From assembly GCA_029203105.1 (NCBI GenBank), contig CP119318.1, positions 1,316,501-1,380,500 on the forward strand: a stretch of 64,000 nt of DNA, written 5' to 3'. Below, piece by piece: positions 16,608-23,845 of this stretch. Numbering within the stretch: position 1 is the first letter of the stretch; each line of letters begins with the position of its first letter. The notes beneath the pieces were generated by a model. It was not told where the DNA came from and ran no database searches. It saw nothing but the letters and a program-made list of their open reading frames with translations. The position numbers and the translations under genes were made by a program. The stretch is from Candidatus Kaistia colombiensis. GTDB taxonomy: Bacteria > Pseudomonadota > Alphaproteobacteria > Rhizobiales > Kaistiaceae.

Positions 16608-16934
16608 ATGTTCACACTTTTTGTCCGCCTGCTCGGCCTTTTTGCCATCGCCGGGGCGGTGGTCGGGCTCGTCATCGACGGCACCAAGTCGATCGCCGCC
16701 TCGACGCTGACGCTGACGCCGCTCGGCCAGGCGTGGTTCGCCTTCGATCCCGCTAGCCTGACGGCCCTGCAATCCGCCGTCGCCACCCATGTCGAGGTCT
16801 ATGTCGGTCCCTGGGTGTGGTCGCCGGTGATCCAGTTTCTCCTGACCCTGCCGACTTGGCTGGTTCTCGGCGCTCTTGGCGCCTTCCTTCTCCTCGCCGG
16901 GCGGCGCCGCCGCTATCGCTCCGTCGTTGCCTGA
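16608..16934 (+). CDS. Small membrane protein, two predicted membrane segments
   Basis: Protein of 108 residues from ATG 16608 (GAGG at 16595 as ribosome site). One hydrophobic segment is at residues 4-24 (FVRLLGLFAIAGAVVGLVIDG) and a second near residues 78-100 (LPTWLVLGALGAFLLL) followed by a basic tail GRRRRYRS. The middle carries TLTLTPLGQAWFAFDPASL. I recall Hyphomicrobiales homologues carrying a doubtful PetM/cytochrome b6f subunit label; that label is not supported here. It ends 27 bases before msrA and may be co-transcribed. Confidence 0.65.
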   Translation: MFTLFVRLLGLFAIAGAVVGLVIDGTKSIAASTLTLTPLGQAWFAFDPASLTALQSAVATHVEVYVGPWVWSPVIQFLLTLPTWLVLGALGAFLLLAGRRRRYRSVVA

Positions 16935-16961
16935 CATCCACTTGAGACAAGGAGACTTTCC

Positions 16962-17627
16962 ATGAATCTCCTCGACCTTTTCGCACGCAAGACACGTATG
17001 CCCGCGCCCGGCGAAGGCTTGCCCGGCCGCGCGCAGCCGATCGTCGAGCCCGGCCTGCATTTCGTCAACGGCCACCCGATCGCCGGCCCCTATCCGGAGG
17101 GCACCCGCACGGCCCTGTTCGGCCTAGGCTGCTTCTGGGGAGCGGAGCGCAAGTTCTGGCAGACGCCCGGCGTCTGGGCGACGGCGGTCGGCTATGCCGG
17201 TGGCGAGACGCCGAACCCGACCTATGGCGAGGTCTGCACCGGCATGACCGGCCACAACGAGGTCGTGCTCGTCGCCTATGACCCGGCGGTGGTCTCCTAT
17301 GACGACCTGCTGCGGATCTTCTTCGAGAGCCACGATCCGACCCAGGGCATGCGGCAGGGCAACGATGTCGGCACGCAGTACCGGTCCGGCATCTATGTCG
17401 CCGACGCGACGGAGCGGCAGGCGGCGGAGGCGGCCCGCGACGCCTATCAGGTGGCGCTGTCGGCGCGTGGCTTCAGTCCGATCACCACCGAGATCGTCGA
17501 CCGGCCACCCTTCTATTTCGCCGAGGACGACCACCAGCAATATCTCGCCAAGAATCCCGGCGGCTATTGCGGCCTGGGGGGCACCGGCGTCTCTTGTCCC
17601 ATCGGCACGGGGGTTACCGCATCTTGA
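16962..17627 (+). CDS. msrA: Peptide-methionine (S)-S-oxide reductase
   Basis: MsrA repairs methionine S-sulfoxide in proteins using thioredoxin-derived electrons. The 221-residue protein has the catalytic GCFWGAE motif with Cys57, the YAGG, PTYGEVCTGMTGHNEVV and GTQYRSGIY signatures, and two C-terminal cysteines (C203 and C212) suited as resolving residues. A clear AAGGAGA precedes ATG 16962. Its stop overlaps the likely TTG start of the following oxygenase, suggesting coupled expression. Confidence 0.95.
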   Translation: MNLLDLFARKTRMPAPGEGLPGRAQPIVEPGLHFVNGHPIAGPYPEGTRTALFGLGCFWGAERKFWQTPGVWATAVGYAGGETPNPTYGEVCTGMTGHNEVVLVAYDPAVVSYDDLLRIFFESHDPTQGMRQGNDVGTQYRSGIYVADATERQAAEAARDAYQVALSARGFSPITTEIVDRPPFYFAEDDHQQYLAKNPGGYCGLGGTGVSCPIGTGVTAS

Positions 17628-18292
17628 TTGAACTGGTCGAAGCGGAGACGGACGATTTCGACAGGTCCGTCGGCGACGCAGCCATCGAGGCCCTGGCCCA
17701 GAATGGCTACTGCGTCGTCGACGGACTTCTCAATCCGGGTCTCATCGGAAGCCTGAATGCCGAGCTGGCTGCGCTCGATGCATCCGGCGTGCTCGCCGCG
17801 GCGGCGATCGGCCGCGAAGGCGGCCGTCGTCAGGCGGCCGAGATCCGACGGGCGGCCATCCACTGGTTCGATGGCGGTACGGCGGCGGAGCGGCGCTTTC
17901 TGGAGGTGGCCGAGCGGCTGCGCAGTGCCATCAACCGCCGCCTGTTCCTCGGCCTGTTCGATTTCGAATGCAATTTCATCGCCTATCCGACCGGCGGCTT
18001 CTATGGCCGCCATCTCGACAGCCTTTCGGGTGCGCGCAATCGCGTCGTGTCGATGGTGATCTATCTCGATCCTGGCTGGCAGGCGGAGTATGGCGGCATC
18101 CTGCGGTTGTGGGAGTCGGTGGATGAGGGCGCCGGGACAGTGGAAGTCGTCCCACAGGCCGGACGGGTCGTTCTGATGATGTCGGAGGAAATCCCGCACG
18201 AGGTGCTGCCGGCGCACCGGCCGCGCCATGCCGTCGCCGGCTGGTGGCGCGTGAACGCTTCCACCGGCCAGCGGCTCGATACCTCGCGCTAG
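17624..18292 (+). CDS. 2-oxoglutarate/Fe(II) oxygenase, SM-20/prolyl-4-hydroxylase-like
   Basis: A 222-residue protein from a TTG at 17624 that overlaps the msrA stop (TTGA); an ATG at 17567 inside msrA is the only ATG upstream. The double-stranded beta-helix carries the iron site as H-x-D in GRHLDSL, a distal histidine in EEIPHEV, and an arginine (RPRHAVAGWW) for 2-oxoglutarate. The pattern FYGRHLDS...VIYLDPGW...GGILRLW...GRVVLM matches the SM-20-related group, which hydroxylate proteins or amino acids. The substrate is unknown; the coupling with MsrA suggests a role in oxidative repair, but this is inference. Confidence 0.8.
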   Translation: MIELVEAETDDFDRSVGDAAIEALAQNGYCVVDGLLNPGLIGSLNAELAALDASGVLAAAAIGREGGRRQAAEIRRAAIHWFDGGTAAERRFLEVAERLRSAINRRLFLGLFDFECNFIAYPTGGFYGRHLDSLSGARNRVVSMVIYLDPGWQAEYGGILRLWESVDEGAGTVEVVPQAGRVVLMMSEEIPHEVLPAHRPRHAVAGWWRVNASTGQRLDTSR

Positions 18293-18412
18293 CCGCCTTG
18301 GCGTGCGCGCCGCCGCTTTCCTCCTTGCCTGCCGCGAAGCGGCTGGGAGACCGGAGCGCCGCGCTGGCGCTGATCTCTCGCTTTCGCCAATCTTCCCCGA
18401 ATGGATCGATCG

Positions 18413-19528
18413 ATGACCAGTGCTCTCTTCACTCCCATCACGCTGGGCGAGTTCACCATACCGAACCGCATCGCGGTCGCGCCGATGTGCATGTATTCGG
18501 CCGATGACGGCTCGGCCACCGACTGGCACATCCAGCATTGGATGACGCTCGGCATTTCCGGTGCCGGCATGATCACCTTCGAGGCGACCGGCGTCGAACG
18601 GCGCGGACGGATCTCGCATGGGTGTCTCGGGCTCTATTCGGATGCCAACGAGGCGACGATGGCGCGGGCGCTGGCGATGGCGCGGCGCGTGGCGGCGCCC
18701 GGAGCGGTGTTCGGCGTGCAACTCGGGCATGCGGGCCGCAAGGCCTCGACGCAGCTTCCCTGGCTCGGCGGCGGGCCGTTGACGCCCGCGCAGGACGCCT
18801 GGCAGACCGTCGGTCCCTCAGCAGTTCCCTTTGCCCCCGGCTGGCCGGCGCCGACGGCTCTCGACGAGGCCGGCATCGCGGCGATCGTCGCCGCCTTCGT
18901 CGATGCGGCCAGGCGAGCGGAGCGGGCCGGGCTCGACTTTGTCGAGCTGCATGGGGCGCATGGCTATCTGCTGCATGAATTCCTGTCGCCGATCTCGAAC
19001 CGGCGCACCGATCGCTGGGGCGGCAGCCTCGAAAACCGGATGCGGCTGATCGTGACGGTGGCGAAGGCGGTCCGGGCGGCGCTGCCGGAACGGATGTTCG
19101 TCGGCGCGCGGCTTTCGGCGGCGGAATGGGTGGAGCGGGCGAATTTCAACGTCGACGAGGCGATCGAGGTCGCCAAGGCGCTGAAGGCGGTCGGCGTCGT
19201 CTATATCTGCGCGTCCACCGGCGGCAACGCCTTTGATGCGCAGATCCCGATCGGTCCGCTCTATCAGGCTGAATTCGCAGCGAAAATACGCGCCGGCGCC
19301 GATATCGTGACCCGCGCCGTCGGCCTGATCACCACGCCGGACGAGGCCGAGGGCCTGCTGCGGGAGGGCCGGGCCGACATGGTGGCGCTCGCCCGCGCCA
19401 TCCTGGCCGATCCGCGCTGGCCATGGCGCGCCGCCTATGAGCTCGGCGCCGAGGCCTATGCGCCGCCGCAATATCTTCGCAGCCTGACGACCATGAAGCA
19501 CTGGGTCGTCGAGGAGGATGAGGACTAG
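18413..19528 (+). CDS. NADH:flavin oxidoreductase, YqjM-class old yellow enzyme
   Basis: FMN ene-reductase of the thermophilic-like class, 371 residues. With the start at ATG 18413, Cys26 and Tyr28 fall in APMCMYSADDG exactly as in YqjM, where they tune the flavin and bind ligand. HGAHGYLLHEFLSP gives the substrate-binding histidine pair, and SNRRTDRWGGSLENR and the C-terminal LITTPDEAEGLL / RADMVALARAILADPRWPWRAA blocks are conserved. An in-frame ATG at 18401 is an alternative. The enzyme reduces activated C=C bonds with NAD(P)H. Its stop TAG is the CTAG end of an intergenic repeat. Confidence 0.9.
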   Translation: MTSALFTPITLGEFTIPNRIAVAPMCMYSADDGSATDWHIQHWMTLGISGAGMITFEATGVERRGRISHGCLGLYSDANEATMARALAMARRVAAPGAVFGVQLGHAGRKASTQLPWLGGGPLTPAQDAWQTVGPSAVPFAPGWPAPTALDEAGIAAIVAAFVDAARRAERAGLDFVELHGAHGYLLHEFLSPISNRRTDRWGGSLENRMRLIVTVAKAVRAALPERMFVGARLSAAEWVERANFNVDEAIEVAKALKAVGVVYICASTGGNAFDAQIPIGPLYQAEFAAKIRAGADIVTRAVGLITTPDEAEGLLREGRADMVALARAILADPRWPWRAAYELGAEAYAPPQYLRSLTTMKHWVVEEDED

Positions 19529-19630
19529 AGTCGTTCCGTGTTTCATGGAAACACGGAACGACTCTCGTTCTTTGTTTGATCGCGTTTTCTTCACGCGAAC
19601 CGGTATCCACTTCGCTCGAAAACGCTCTAG
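19525..19630. repeat. Mosaic palindromic repeat, copy 1 (modules A+B)
   Basis: A 106-base unit beginning CTAGAGTCGTTCC and ending AACGCTCTAG. Module A is a palindrome with 17-base arms around the loop ATG (GAGTCGTTCC...GGAACGACTC). Module B carries GCGTTTTC...GAAAACGC arms with an inner GCGAA/TTCGC pair and the conserved centre ACCGGTATCCAC. The same unit recurs at 21745 with only a few differences. The first CTAG contributes the TAG stop of the upstream oxidoreductase gene. Confidence 0.9.
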
Positions 19631-19640
19631 CCGGGACGCG

Positions 19641-19680
19641 AACGGCCGCTTCGAGGCGTTCGAAGCGGCCGTTTCTTGTT
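19641..19680. terminator. Hairpin terminator between convergent genes
   Basis: Perfect 14-base stem AACGGCCGCTTCGA (19641-19654) with TCGAAGCGGCCGTT (19660-19673), five-base loop, followed by TCTTGTT on the plus strand. It serves the oxidoreductase from the left and could also stop mepA transcription from the right. Confidence 0.8.
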
Positions 19681-19694
19681 AGCGTTCCGTAAAC

Positions 19695-20693
19695 CTAGTG
19701 GAGCGTGCCGGTAACCGGCTCGTCGGACGGGTTCTCGACATCGGCCGGCGGGGCGCCGTCATACGACATGGCGGCGGCGGGTTCGGCCTCGGGAGCGGCC
19801 GGCGCGCCGGTCAGCACCTGGCGGCAGGCGGGCGGCAGGTCGGCCAGCAGCATCGGGCGCGGCTTCACGGTCGGCTTGGTCGGCTTGGGCGGTGTCTTGG
19901 GTGGCTTCGGCGGCTGCAGCCAGGCGTCGAGCTCCGGTCCGCAGCCATCGCCCGGCGGCGGTGCCTTCTGCGGAATGCAGCTCGCCATGCCGGCCGGGCA
20001 GTCGAGCCGGACGTGGAAGTGGTAGGTATGGCCCCACCAGGGGCGAACCTTGTTGAGCCAGCCGCGATCGCCGCGGGCTTCCTCGCAGAGCGCCTTCTTG
20101 ATCGCCGGGTTGACGAAGATGCGCGCCACGCGCGGGTCGAGCGCGGCGCGACGGATCAGCTTGTGCTGCCCGGCCGACCAGACGGAGCGGTCGATCACCC
20201 GCTCCTTCTCATTGACCATCGAGGTGGCGGCCAGCTTCTCGCGCTCGTCGCGGGAGAGCAGGCGGTTCGGCATCCGCGTCAGCCAGATGTCGACATCGAG
20301 GCCGATCTGGTGGCTGGCGTGGCCGGTGCGGGCAGGGCCGCCGCGCGGCTGGCCCATGTCGCCGACGAGGAGCCCCGGCCAGCCGTCCTGCCGCTTGGCG
20401 TCATGGGCGAGCTTTTCAGTGAAGGCGATCAGTTCCGGCGTGCCCCAGTTGCGGTTGCGCGACAGGCGCATCGCCTGCCAGTCCGGTCCATTGACCGGAA
20501 GGGCGACGGCGCCGGCCAGGCAACCCTTGGCATAGGAGCCGATGGCGCGGGGCGCGAGCGGGCTCGGCGTCGTCACGTCGCCGAACAGGATCTTGGCCGG
20601 CGTCTCGTCGATGGAATCCGCCATGGCGGGCAGGGCGGCGAGAACCGGCAGCAGGATAGAAAGCGCCAGCGCGCGGATCGGGCTTCTCAGCAT
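19695..20693 (-). CDS. mepA: Penicillin-insensitive murein endopeptidase
   Basis: MepA (peptidase M74) cleaves D-Ala-meso-DAP cross-links in periplasmic peptidoglycan. The 332-residue precursor starts with a clear signal peptide (MLRSPIRALALSILLPVLAA, cleavage after MADS region), then RNRNWGTPELI, the zinc motif HASHQIGLDVDIWL (H and D ligands), and the C-terminal WWGHTYHFHVRLDCP with the last histidine ligands. The tail is proline/lysine rich (PKPPKTPPKPTKP), unusual but common in alphaproteobacterial versions. Transcribed divergently from the peroxiredoxin. Confidence 0.93.
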   Translation of the reverse strand: MLRSPIRALALSILLPVLAALPAMADSIDETPAKILFGDVTTPSPLAPRAIGSYAKGCLAGAVALPVNGPDWQAMRLSRNRNWGTPELIAFTEKLAHDAKRQDGWPGLLVGDMGQPRGGPARTGHASHQIGLDVDIWLTRMPNRLLSRDEREKLAATSMVNEKERVIDRSVWSAGQHKLIRRAALDPRVARIFVNPAIKKALCEEARGDRGWLNKVRPWWGHTYHFHVRLDCPAGMASCIPQKAPPPGDGCGPELDAWLQPPKPPKTPPKPTKPTVKPRPMLLADLPPACRQVLTGAPAAPEAEPAAAMSYDGAPPADVENPSDEPVTGTLH

Positions 20694-20989
20694 GATGTCA
20701 CCTTCCAGGTCTCGGCACCCCGAAAGGCAGTATCGCCGATCAATCTTGACGATCTATCAACCATCGCGGGCTGTCCGCCATGCGCCGGTCGCGGGTGAAT
20801 TTTCCAGACCGCGACGGGTATCTCCGAGTATCCGGAACCAGATTCTACAAAAGCACATTTGTGTGGTCGATCTTGCTCAGAGTCAGGGTTTTTCCGCGAT
20901 TGACCGGCCGCCGCGCCGTGCGATACTTGGCGCCGAAGTGACCGTCGATATCGTGGCGGTGGATAAATGTCATCGAAGGCATGCGCAAA
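20694..20989. promoter_or_regulatory. Divergent promoter region of mepA and peroxiredoxin
   Basis: A 296-base region without a supported gene between two divergent starts. It must hold both promoters. A short AT-rich stretch lies at 20740-20760 (ATCTATCAACCATC) and another at 20840-20880. No OxyR-type symmetric site can be assigned with confidence. Confidence 0.4.
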
Positions 20990-21637
20990 ATGGCACTCAA
21001 TCTGGGCGACGTCGTTCCCGATTTCACCGCGGATACGACGGAAGGCAGGATCTCGTTCCACGAATGGCTCGGCGACGGCTGGGGCGTCCTGTTCTCGCAT
21101 CCGAAAAATTTCACGCCGGTCTGCACCACCGAGCTCGGCGCTGTGGCCAAGCTGAAGCCGGAATTCGACCGTCGCGGCGTCAAGGTCATCGGCCTTTCCG
21201 TCGACCAGCTTTCCAATCACGGCCAGTGGGTCGATGACATCCGCGATACCACCGGCGCGACGCTGAACTTCCCGCTGATCGCCGATCACGACAAGAACGT
21301 CGCCAATCTCTACGGCATGATCCACCCGAACGCCTCCGACACGATGACGGTTCGCTCGGTCTACATCATCGGACCCGACAAGAAGCTCAAGCTGACGCTG
21401 ACCTATCCCGCCTCGACCGGGCGGAATTTTGACGAAATCCTGCGCGTCATCGACAGCCTGCAACTGACGGCCAAGTTCTCGGTGGCGACGCCGGTCGACT
21501 GGAAGCAGGGCGACGACGTGATCATCGTCCCGTCGGTGTCCGACGAAGCGGCCAAGGAAAAGTTTCCAGGCGGCTGGAAGACGCTGAAGCCCTATCTCCG
21601 CGTCGTGCCGCAGCCCAAGGTCAACGAGACGGCCTGA
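20990..21637 (+). CDS. 1-Cys peroxiredoxin, Prx6 class
   Basis: Thiol peroxidase of 215 residues from ATG 20990 (AAGG nine bases upstream; an in-frame ATG at 20981 is nearer to that site). The peroxidatic site is HPKNFTPVCTTELG with Cys45 and Thr42; the downstream GLSVDQLSNHGQWVDDI segment and FPLIADHDKNVANLYGMI are typical of the Prx6 subfamily. The long C-terminal dimer arm (FPGGWKTLKPYLRVV) is present, and there is no resolving cysteine, hence the 1-Cys class. It detoxifies hydrogen and organic peroxides. Confidence 0.92.
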   Translation: MALNLGDVVPDFTADTTEGRISFHEWLGDGWGVLFSHPKNFTPVCTTELGAVAKLKPEFDRRGVKVIGLSVDQLSNHGQWVDDIRDTTGATLNFPLIADHDKNVANLYGMIHPNASDTMTVRSVYIIGPDKKLKLTLTYPASTGRNFDEILRVIDSLQLTAKFSVATPVDWKQGDDVIIVPSVSDEAAKEKFPGGWKTLKPYLRVVPQPKVNETA

Positions 21638-21658
21638 TCGCGCGGCCGATCGATTTTG

Positions 21659-21692
21659 AAATGGCGTCGGCCTTGGCCGGCGCCATTTTTGT
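21659..21692 (+). terminator. Rho-independent terminator after the peroxiredoxin
   Basis: Fourteen-pair stem AAATGGCGTCGGCC (21659-21672) with GGCCGGCGCCATTT (21675-21688), one G-T pair, TT loop, then TTGTC. It lies 22 bases after the peroxiredoxin stop. Confidence 0.85.
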
Positions 21693-21744
21693 CTGGAGGA
21701 GGCTCGCAGGGCCGTCCCGAAGCGCGCACGGCGCTCGTGCAAGG

Positions 21745-21848
21745 CTAGAGTCGTTCCGTGTTTCATGGAAACACGGAACGACTCTAGCTCTTTGTTTGAT
21801 CGCGTTTTCTTCACGCGAACCGGTATCCACTTCGCTCGAAAACGCTAG
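21745..21848. repeat. Mosaic palindromic repeat, copy 2 (modules A+B)
   Basis: Nearly identical to copy 1. Here module A is an even better palindrome: 20-base arms from CTAGAG to CTCTAG around ATG (21745-21787). Module B follows immediately (GCGTTTTCTTCACGCGAACC...). The last CTAG provides, on the minus strand, the TAG stop (21845-21847) of the GreA-family gene. Confidence 0.9.
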
Positions 21849-22312
21849 GTGATCGCGACGATTTCGGCGTCCTGGTCGGCGATGGCAATATCGTCGCCGA
21901 CGCTTCGGCCGAGAGCCGCCTGCGCCAACGGCGAGACATGCGAGACGGTGCCCTGCTTGGGATCGGCCTCGTCCTCGCCGACGATCCGGTAGGTCTGGCG
22001 TCGTCCGTCCTCGCGCAGGATCGTCACCGTCGAGCCAAACTGCACCGTCGCGCTATCCGCCGGTGCCGCGACCGGCTCGGCGCTGGCGCGGCGGCGCTGC
22101 CAGTAGCGGATATCGCGCGCCAGCGTCGCCATCGCCATCCCGTCATCGAAGGCCCTGGCCGCGGCGAGCGCCTCGCCGAGGCTCGCGATCTCGGTCTCGA
22201 TCGCAGCGAGCCCCGCCGGTGTAACGAGGTTTGGATGCGGCGAGATGGGGCGTTCCGGCAAGCCGGCATCGCCATCGGTCGCGTCGTCTTCCTTCACGAA
22301 GGCCCTGCTCAT
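21845..22312 (-). CDS. Short GreA/GreB-family protein
   Basis: 155 residues from ATG 22312. It has a short coiled-coil region (LAAIETEIASLGEALAAARA, then MATLARDIRYWQRRRASAE) and the C-terminal GreA/GreB FKBP-like domain (VQFGSTVTILREDGRRQTYRIVG, then GTVSHVSPLAQAALGRSVGDDI). Classical GreA is about 158 residues, so length fits, but the sequence is divergent and lacks an obvious acidic DDE tip. It may act on stalled RNA polymerase or as an Rnk-like factor. A GTG at 22348 in frame is a longer start option. The stop codon lies in the repeat. Confidence 0.75.
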   Translation of the reverse strand: MSRAFVKEDDATDGDAGLPERPISPHPNLVTPAGLAAIETEIASLGEALAAARAFDDGMAMATLARDIRYWQRRRASAEPVAAPADSATVQFGSTVTILREDGRRQTYRIVGEDEADPKQGTVSHVSPLAQAALGRSVGDDIAIADQDAEIVAIT

Positions 22313-22484
22313 GCGGGAAGGGTAGGGCTGTGGATCCGCGTCGTCCACCAGCGCGGGCGTGGGTGTTGGGCGTAGCCTCGAAAAAAAATCTGGCGGAGGG
22401 GAATCGGACCTGTCGCTCCGCTATGGCGTCGTTGGAAAACCGGCTATTGAATTGTCATCCTCCTCGCATCATCCGGTCAGCCTC

Positions 22485-23480
22485 ATGACATCCTCTTCTG
22501 CCGCTGCGCTCGCGCCGATCGCCGTCCTCAGCGACCGGGCCGGTCTTGGCGACGCGCTGATGGTCTGCCCGCTGATCTGGGCGGTTGCGCAGCGTTATCC
22601 CGGCCACCCGATCTGGTGGGTTTCATCCTGTCCGGATCATCTGACCCGGCCGGTGCACGATCTCGTCGCCGATATCGCGCCAACATTCGTCCGCTTCCCG
22701 CGGGCGCGCTACTGGCCGGTCCCGGTCATCTCGGCGCTCCTGAAGCTGCCGCGCTTCCACCGCGTCTTCGACGTGCGCTCGCGCGTCGGCGATGTGCTCC
22801 TGGCTCGGGCCTTCCTGAAGGCGGGCGGATTCCAGAGCAGCATTCCGATCGGCAAGCTCCACCGGCCCGAGGCGATCGTCGATCGCAGCTGGTCGACGAT
22901 CGAGGCGGATGCGGGCAAGAAGCTCGACTGGACGATACCGGCCAAGGATGGTTTTCATCTGTCGCCGAAGGCGCGGGCCCTGGCGGCGACGCTGTTTCCG
23001 GCGGGGCCGCGCTATGTCGGCATCGCCGTCACCTCGAAGGACGGCAAGGGCTGGCCAGTGCCGCACAACATTGCCCTCGCCCGAAAGCTGATGGGCGAAG
23101 GGCTGACGCCGGTCTTCTTCTCCGGCCCATCCGAGCGGGAGGAAATCGCCGCGATCCGTGCCGGCGTCCCCGAAGCCCTGTTCACGCCGGCGCGCTACGC
23201 CGACGACGCCGAAAGCGTCTATCGGCTGGAACTGACGGCGGCGAGCGCGCGGCACATGGAAGTCGGCGTCGCGCCCGATACCGGGCTCGGCCATCTGATG
23301 GGCATCTCGCTGGTGCCGATGGTCAGCCTGTTCGGCCCCGGCCAGCCGGAGCGCTGGGCGCCGCAGGCGGTCCGCGGTGCGATTGTCCAGGCCCCCGAGA
23401 TCGACGGCAGGCGCCGGATGGAAACGATCGAGCCGGAGCCGGTGCTGCGCGCGGTCCAGGAGATGCTGCGCGGCGCGTAG
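22485..23480 (+). CDS. Glycosyltransferase family 9 (heptosyltransferase-like)
   Basis: 331 residues from ATG 22485; the frame is open to 22359, but that region is GC-poor and non-conserved. The N-terminal SDRAGLGDALMVCPLIWAVAQRYP and the C-terminal GVAPDTGLGHLMGISLVPMVSLFGPGQPERWAP (nucleotide-sugar binding) are the GT9 signatures. These enzymes add heptose or related sugars to lipid A-core or other cell-surface glycans at the inner membrane. No other LPS genes are adjacent, so the acceptor is unknown. Confidence 0.78.
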   Translation: MTSSSAAALAPIAVLSDRAGLGDALMVCPLIWAVAQRYPGHPIWWVSSCPDHLTRPVHDLVADIAPTFVRFPRARYWPVPVISALLKLPRFHRVFDVRSRVGDVLLARAFLKAGGFQSSIPIGKLHRPEAIVDRSWSTIEADAGKKLDWTIPAKDGFHLSPKARALAATLFPAGPRYVGIAVTSKDGKGWPVPHNIALARKLMGEGLTPVFFSGPSEREEIAAIRAGVPEALFTPARYADDAESVYRLELTAASARHMEVGVAPDTGLGHLMGISLVPMVSLFGPGQPERWAPQAVRGAIVQAPEIDGRRRMETIEPEPVLRAVQEMLRGA

Positions 23481-23526
23481 GGGCTGGCCTTGGCAGGTTG
23501 GTCTCTGCCTTAGCCCCACGCTCGCC

Positions 23527-23695
23527 GTCATCCCGGGCTTGACCCGGGATCCATTCCGCCGAGGCATGTTTCGTGGGGATGATGTCGCTCCGCTGGGCTC
23601 GGCATTGGATGGCTGTTTGGTTCCAGAGGTTATCCGAAGCCTGCCCAGTTTCACGGCTGCATGGATCCCGGGTCTTCGCCCGGGATGACGACGGA
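23527..23695. repeat. Inverted pair of ATCCCGGG-type intergenic palindromes
   Basis: Two units in opposite orientation: GTCATCCCGGGCTTGACCCGGGATCCAT (split as arms ATCCCGGG/CCCGGGAT around CTTGA) at 23527-23554 and its mirror ATGGATCCCGGGTCTTCGCC... at 23661-23689. The sequence between is unrelated. Similar units at about 39008-39032 show that this is a dispersed family. These are typical non-coding palindromes found after genes in many alphaproteobacteria. Confidence 0.8.
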
Positions 23696-23786
23696 GTTGG
23701 GGGATGCATGGGAGTTTTGGTGGGACGGTGAACGAGAACCTTAACCTCTCCCCAGGGGAAAGGTGAAGGAGTCAAACGCCGAAAAC

Positions 23787-23819
23787 AGAACGGCCGTCCC
23801 GATGACTCGGAACGGCCGT
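23787..23819 (-). terminator. Hairpin terminator of lepA
   Basis: The self-complementary octamer ACGGCCGT occurs at 23790-23797 and 23812-23819, forming a stem with a 14-base loop. On the minus strand it is followed by TCTGTTTTC, a modest T-run, 27 bases after the lepA stop. Confidence 0.7.
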
Positions 23820-23845
23820 GTAGCGAAAAGAAACGCAGCGCCGTC

